A stretch of DNA of 6,600 nt from Armatimonadota bacterium (GTDB taxonomy: Bacteria; Armatimonadota; UBA5829). Below the pieces are notes generated by a model. It ran no database searches. It saw only the letters and a program-made list of their open reading frames with translations, and was not told the DNA's origin. Below, one piece after another: positions 4,735 through 6,600 of the stretch; position 1 is the stretch's first letter, and each line of letters opens with the position of its first letter. The stretch lies in NCBI GenBank assembly GCA_023398345.1, contig JAEWSK010000223.1:1-6600 (forward strand), in the 5' to 3' direction. A program made the position numbers and the translations under genes.

Positions 4735-5838
4735 TCACAGCATCAAATCGCGCTCTACAACTTCTTCTATGACGACATCCGGTTTTTCTTTATCAATGAC
4801 ATTCGCATCATATCTGCTCCAGATGTAGACGCCCTGTCGGAAGTGTCCAGCCAAGTGGGGAATTGTCTCCGTGGCGAATGAATCGCGGAACATCACCAAC
4901 TTGCCAATATGCGCGTCTGAATTGATGCTGCGCAATTCGTCAATTCGTGTACGTGGTGATTTGACATCAGCCCCGTTAGCTGCTTTGAAACGTGTTGATT
5001 CATGTATTTCTTGAATAGTCTGCACTTGCTCTTTTAACTGCAGCCCGGTAAATGAGGCAAGATCGCCACTAAATGTCACATGCTTCGATTTGCATTTGCT
5101 GATAGGCACTGGACTCAACTTCGGATACCATTGATTCATATACGATATGATGCTTTGATAAGCTATAAATGCGCCGGTCGGGTTCCAATGAGTGTCGGTA
5201 AGATAATATAATCGCTTATGCGACTTGCCCTCAAGCAAAGTCGGCCTGAGATCGATTACATCCACATCAGTGTTTGATTTTAGGCTATCCATCAATTGAT
5301 CCAGCCGAGACAGGGACAATCGAGGCCGCAGATTATCCGGCAAATACTCCGGATAAATCGTGTGTTTATCAGGAGCTACAAAAAAGATATAGTGTATCCC
5401 TCTTTGCCGACAATACTCGCTATTCGACTTAATCGTGCTTGTTACTCGTGCAAGCTGATCTTTGCTATACAAAGCATGCCTGCTACATGGCACCTCATTT
5501 TCGGCAGTATAAAACAGCCAATCAGAATCGCCAAAAGCAACTCTGTTGCTCGGTGAGACACCAAGCAGGTCTCTCTTGAAACGAGCATGGCAATGCACAA
5601 GCGTCATTCTATATGAAAATGATGACTCAAACCACGTTTTGAACTGCCCATATCTTGCCATCAAGGATGCTACTTTTGAATCCGACACAGACTGGGGAGC
5701 AGGCTCTGCTGCAAACTGCCGGATGCCGTTGTGCCACAACAGCGGCGTTCCTGGAATAAGCAATATCAACAGGAAGCATAAAGCAACAAAATTCTCAGCC
5801 CGACTGCGGAATTGAATGCATAAGGCATTTTTCTTCAT
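4735..5838 (-). CDS. AlgJ/AlgX-like SGNH-type polysaccharide O-acetyltransferase
   Basis: A 367-residue protein with a single N-terminal signal anchor (about 16-34) and a periplasmic domain of the AlgX/AlgJ/DHHW type. Family landmarks in order are FGDSDWLFY (102-110), APDKHTIYPEYLP (155-167), YYLTDTHWNPTGAFIAY (211-227) with the D215-x-H217 pair, and MFRDSFATE (316-324) with S320 as the expected nucleophile. A closing DVVIEEVVERDL (354-365) is also typical. Asp-His and Ser form the SGNH-like triad that takes an acetyl group from the MBOAT partner and puts it on a polysaccharide. The start at ATG 5838 has an AGGGGA at 5846-5851, with 7 bases between, and lies 11 bases after the AlgI-like stop, so the two genes form one transcription unit. 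The nucleophile motif reads RDSF rather than GDSF, a common variant. The polysaccharide need not be alginate; no alginate synthesis genes are visible. Confidence 0.88.
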   Translation of the reverse strand: MKKNALCIQFRSRAENFVALCFLLILLIPGTPLLWHNGIRQFAAEPAPQSVSDSKVASLMARYGQFKTWFESSFSYRMTLVHCHARFKRDLLGVSPSNRVAFGDSDWLFYTAENEVPCSRHALYSKDQLARVTSTIKSNSEYCRQRGIHYIFFVAPDKHTIYPEYLPDNLRPRLSLSRLDQLMDSLKSNTDVDVIDLRPTLLEGKSHKRLYYLTDTHWNPTGAFIAYQSIISYMNQWYPKLSPVPISKCKSKHVTFSGDLASFTGLQLKEQVQTIQEIHESTRFKAANGADVKSPRTRIDELRSINSDAHIGKLVMFRDSFATETIPHLAGHFRQGVYIWSRYDANVIDKEKPDVVIEEVVERDLML

Positions 5839-5849
5839 GTGCAGTTCCC

Positions 5850-6600
5850 CTAAAATCTAAAATAGATGAATGGATTATAAGTCTGGGCAGCAATTAGCAT
5901 CAGTGAATAAAAAACTATTCCTAATTGCCATACCACACCTGAAGCTACTATCATCGCATCTGTTGCAGTGCGCATTGAACGACCAACGCTGCAAGAGAGT
6001 TTTTCCGCGATCTTAAGCACGAGCCCTCGAATGGGTGTTGCTCCAATAATTCCAATTACAGAAATGACTATCAGCTCATTGTTCAAATAAACTGAGGCGT
6101 TCATTACGACGCCGTCTCCTTGCGCCCTGCCTACCATTGCAGAGAGAAAACCATAGACAGTCGAGAGGTTTTCGGCTCTAAATATGGCCCAGCCGAACAT
6201 GACGGCAAGCATTGTGTATACATGCCTCAAGACACGTGGGCAGGCATTTAAAACCTTGTCAAATCCTAACCTCTCGATAATAAGCAAAGTTCCCTGATAT
6301 ATTCCCCACACCACAAAATTGATGCTGGCTCCATGCCAAAATCCGCACAAGAAGAACACAAGGCCCAGATTGAAATACGTGCGAGCAGCACTAACGCGGT
6401 TGCCGCCAAGTGGAATGTACAAATAATCGCGAAACCACCGCGACAATGACATGTGCCATCTTTTCCAAAACTCAGTTACGGAAGTGGATATATATGGGTA
6501 GTTGAAGTTCTCAGGAAAATGGAAACCCAGAATTCGAGCCAACCCGATGGCCATATCCGAATACCCAGAGAAGTCAAAGTATATCTGCAATGTATAGCAG
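5850..6600 (-). CDS. AlgI-like MBOAT O-acyltransferase (partial, 5' end off right edge)
   Basis: The C-terminal 249 residues of a polytopic membrane O-acyltransferase of the AlgI/DltB group, whose members usually have about 450-520 residues. The frame stays open to the window edge and reads CYTLQIYFDFSGYSDMA, which is internal family sequence, so the TTG at 6590 is not the start. Motifs seen are the FDFSGYSD segment, FWKRWHMSLSRWFRDYLYIP (44-63 of the fragment) with H49, LGGNR, and GFWHGAS with H89, the expected catalytic histidine. The enzyme sits in the inner membrane and passes acetyl groups from a cytoplasmic donor to the periplasm. The stop TAG at 5850 lies 11 bases before the AlgJ/AlgX-like gene, its normal partner. 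No damage is visible in the part present. Confidence 0.93.
   Translation of the reverse strand, partial: CYTLQIYFDFSGYSDMAIGLARILGFHFPENFNYPYISTSVTEFWKRWHMSLSRWFRDYLYIPLGGNRVSAARTYFNLGLVFFLCGFWHGASINFVVWGIYQGTLLIIERLGFDKVLNACPRVLRHVYTMLAVMFGWAIFRAENLSTVYGFLSAMVGRAQGDGVVMNASVYLNNELIVISVIGIIGATPIRGLVLKIAEKLSCSVGRSMRTATDAMIVASGVVWQLGIVFYSLMLIAAQTYNPFIYFRF

Noticed and set aside
6588..6590. TTG as start of the AlgI-like gene
   Set aside because: The frame continues upstream to the edge with residues (CYTLQIYFDFSG) that are internal in this family, so the codon is an internal leucine.

Overview
The window is a tightly packed piece of an extracellular polysaccharide and protein-export locus. Every credible gene lies on the minus strand, so transcription runs from position 6600 towards 1. 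The exosortase/EpsI/PEP-CTERM combination occurs in Gram-negative (diderm) bacteria that make exopolysaccharide or biofilm matrix. Base composition is moderate. The sequence alone does not let me name a phylum; exosortase systems of this kind occur in Proteobacteria, Verrucomicrobiota, Planctomycetota, Armatimonadota and Cyanobacteria, among others.

Region 6600-4735 is an O-acetylation pair. An AlgI-like MBOAT O-acyltransferase (the C-terminal half is visible; it runs off the right edge) is followed after 11 bases by an AlgJ/AlgX-like SGNH-type acetyltransferase with a TDTHW motif and a RDSF serine motif. Together they would move acetyl groups across the inner membrane and attach them to a polysaccharide.

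Region 4734-4319 is a 416-base gap with no credible gene. It holds a hairpin just after the acetyltransferase gene, a cluster of overlapping inverted repeats at 4537-4600 and a further inverted repeat at 4381-4428. It looks like the boundary between two transcription units and the leader of the second.

Region 4318-1228 is a run of three overlapping genes: an exosortase with an intact Cys183/Arg228/His249 triad, an EpsI-family partner protein, and a GT-C (family 39/ArnT-like) membrane glycosyltransferase. The exosortase/EpsI overlap carries an A AAA AAG heptamer in the exosortase frame. A -1 slip there would join exosortase to EpsI in one 506-residue polypeptide. This is the most interesting observation in the window.

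Region 1227-1 holds a small secreted protein with a C-terminal PEP-CTERM-like sorting tail (variant PDAST motif), preceded by an almost perfect Shine-Dalgarno sequence and followed by a strong hairpin. Then comes the start of a Wzz-type chain-length/co-polymerase protein, cut by the left edge.

Working model (inference): a polysaccharide is polymerised under Wzz control and O-acetylated by the AlgI/AlgJ-like pair. The PEP-CTERM protein, possibly glycosylated by the GT-C enzyme, is processed by the exosortase/EpsI pair and displayed in or released into the same matrix.
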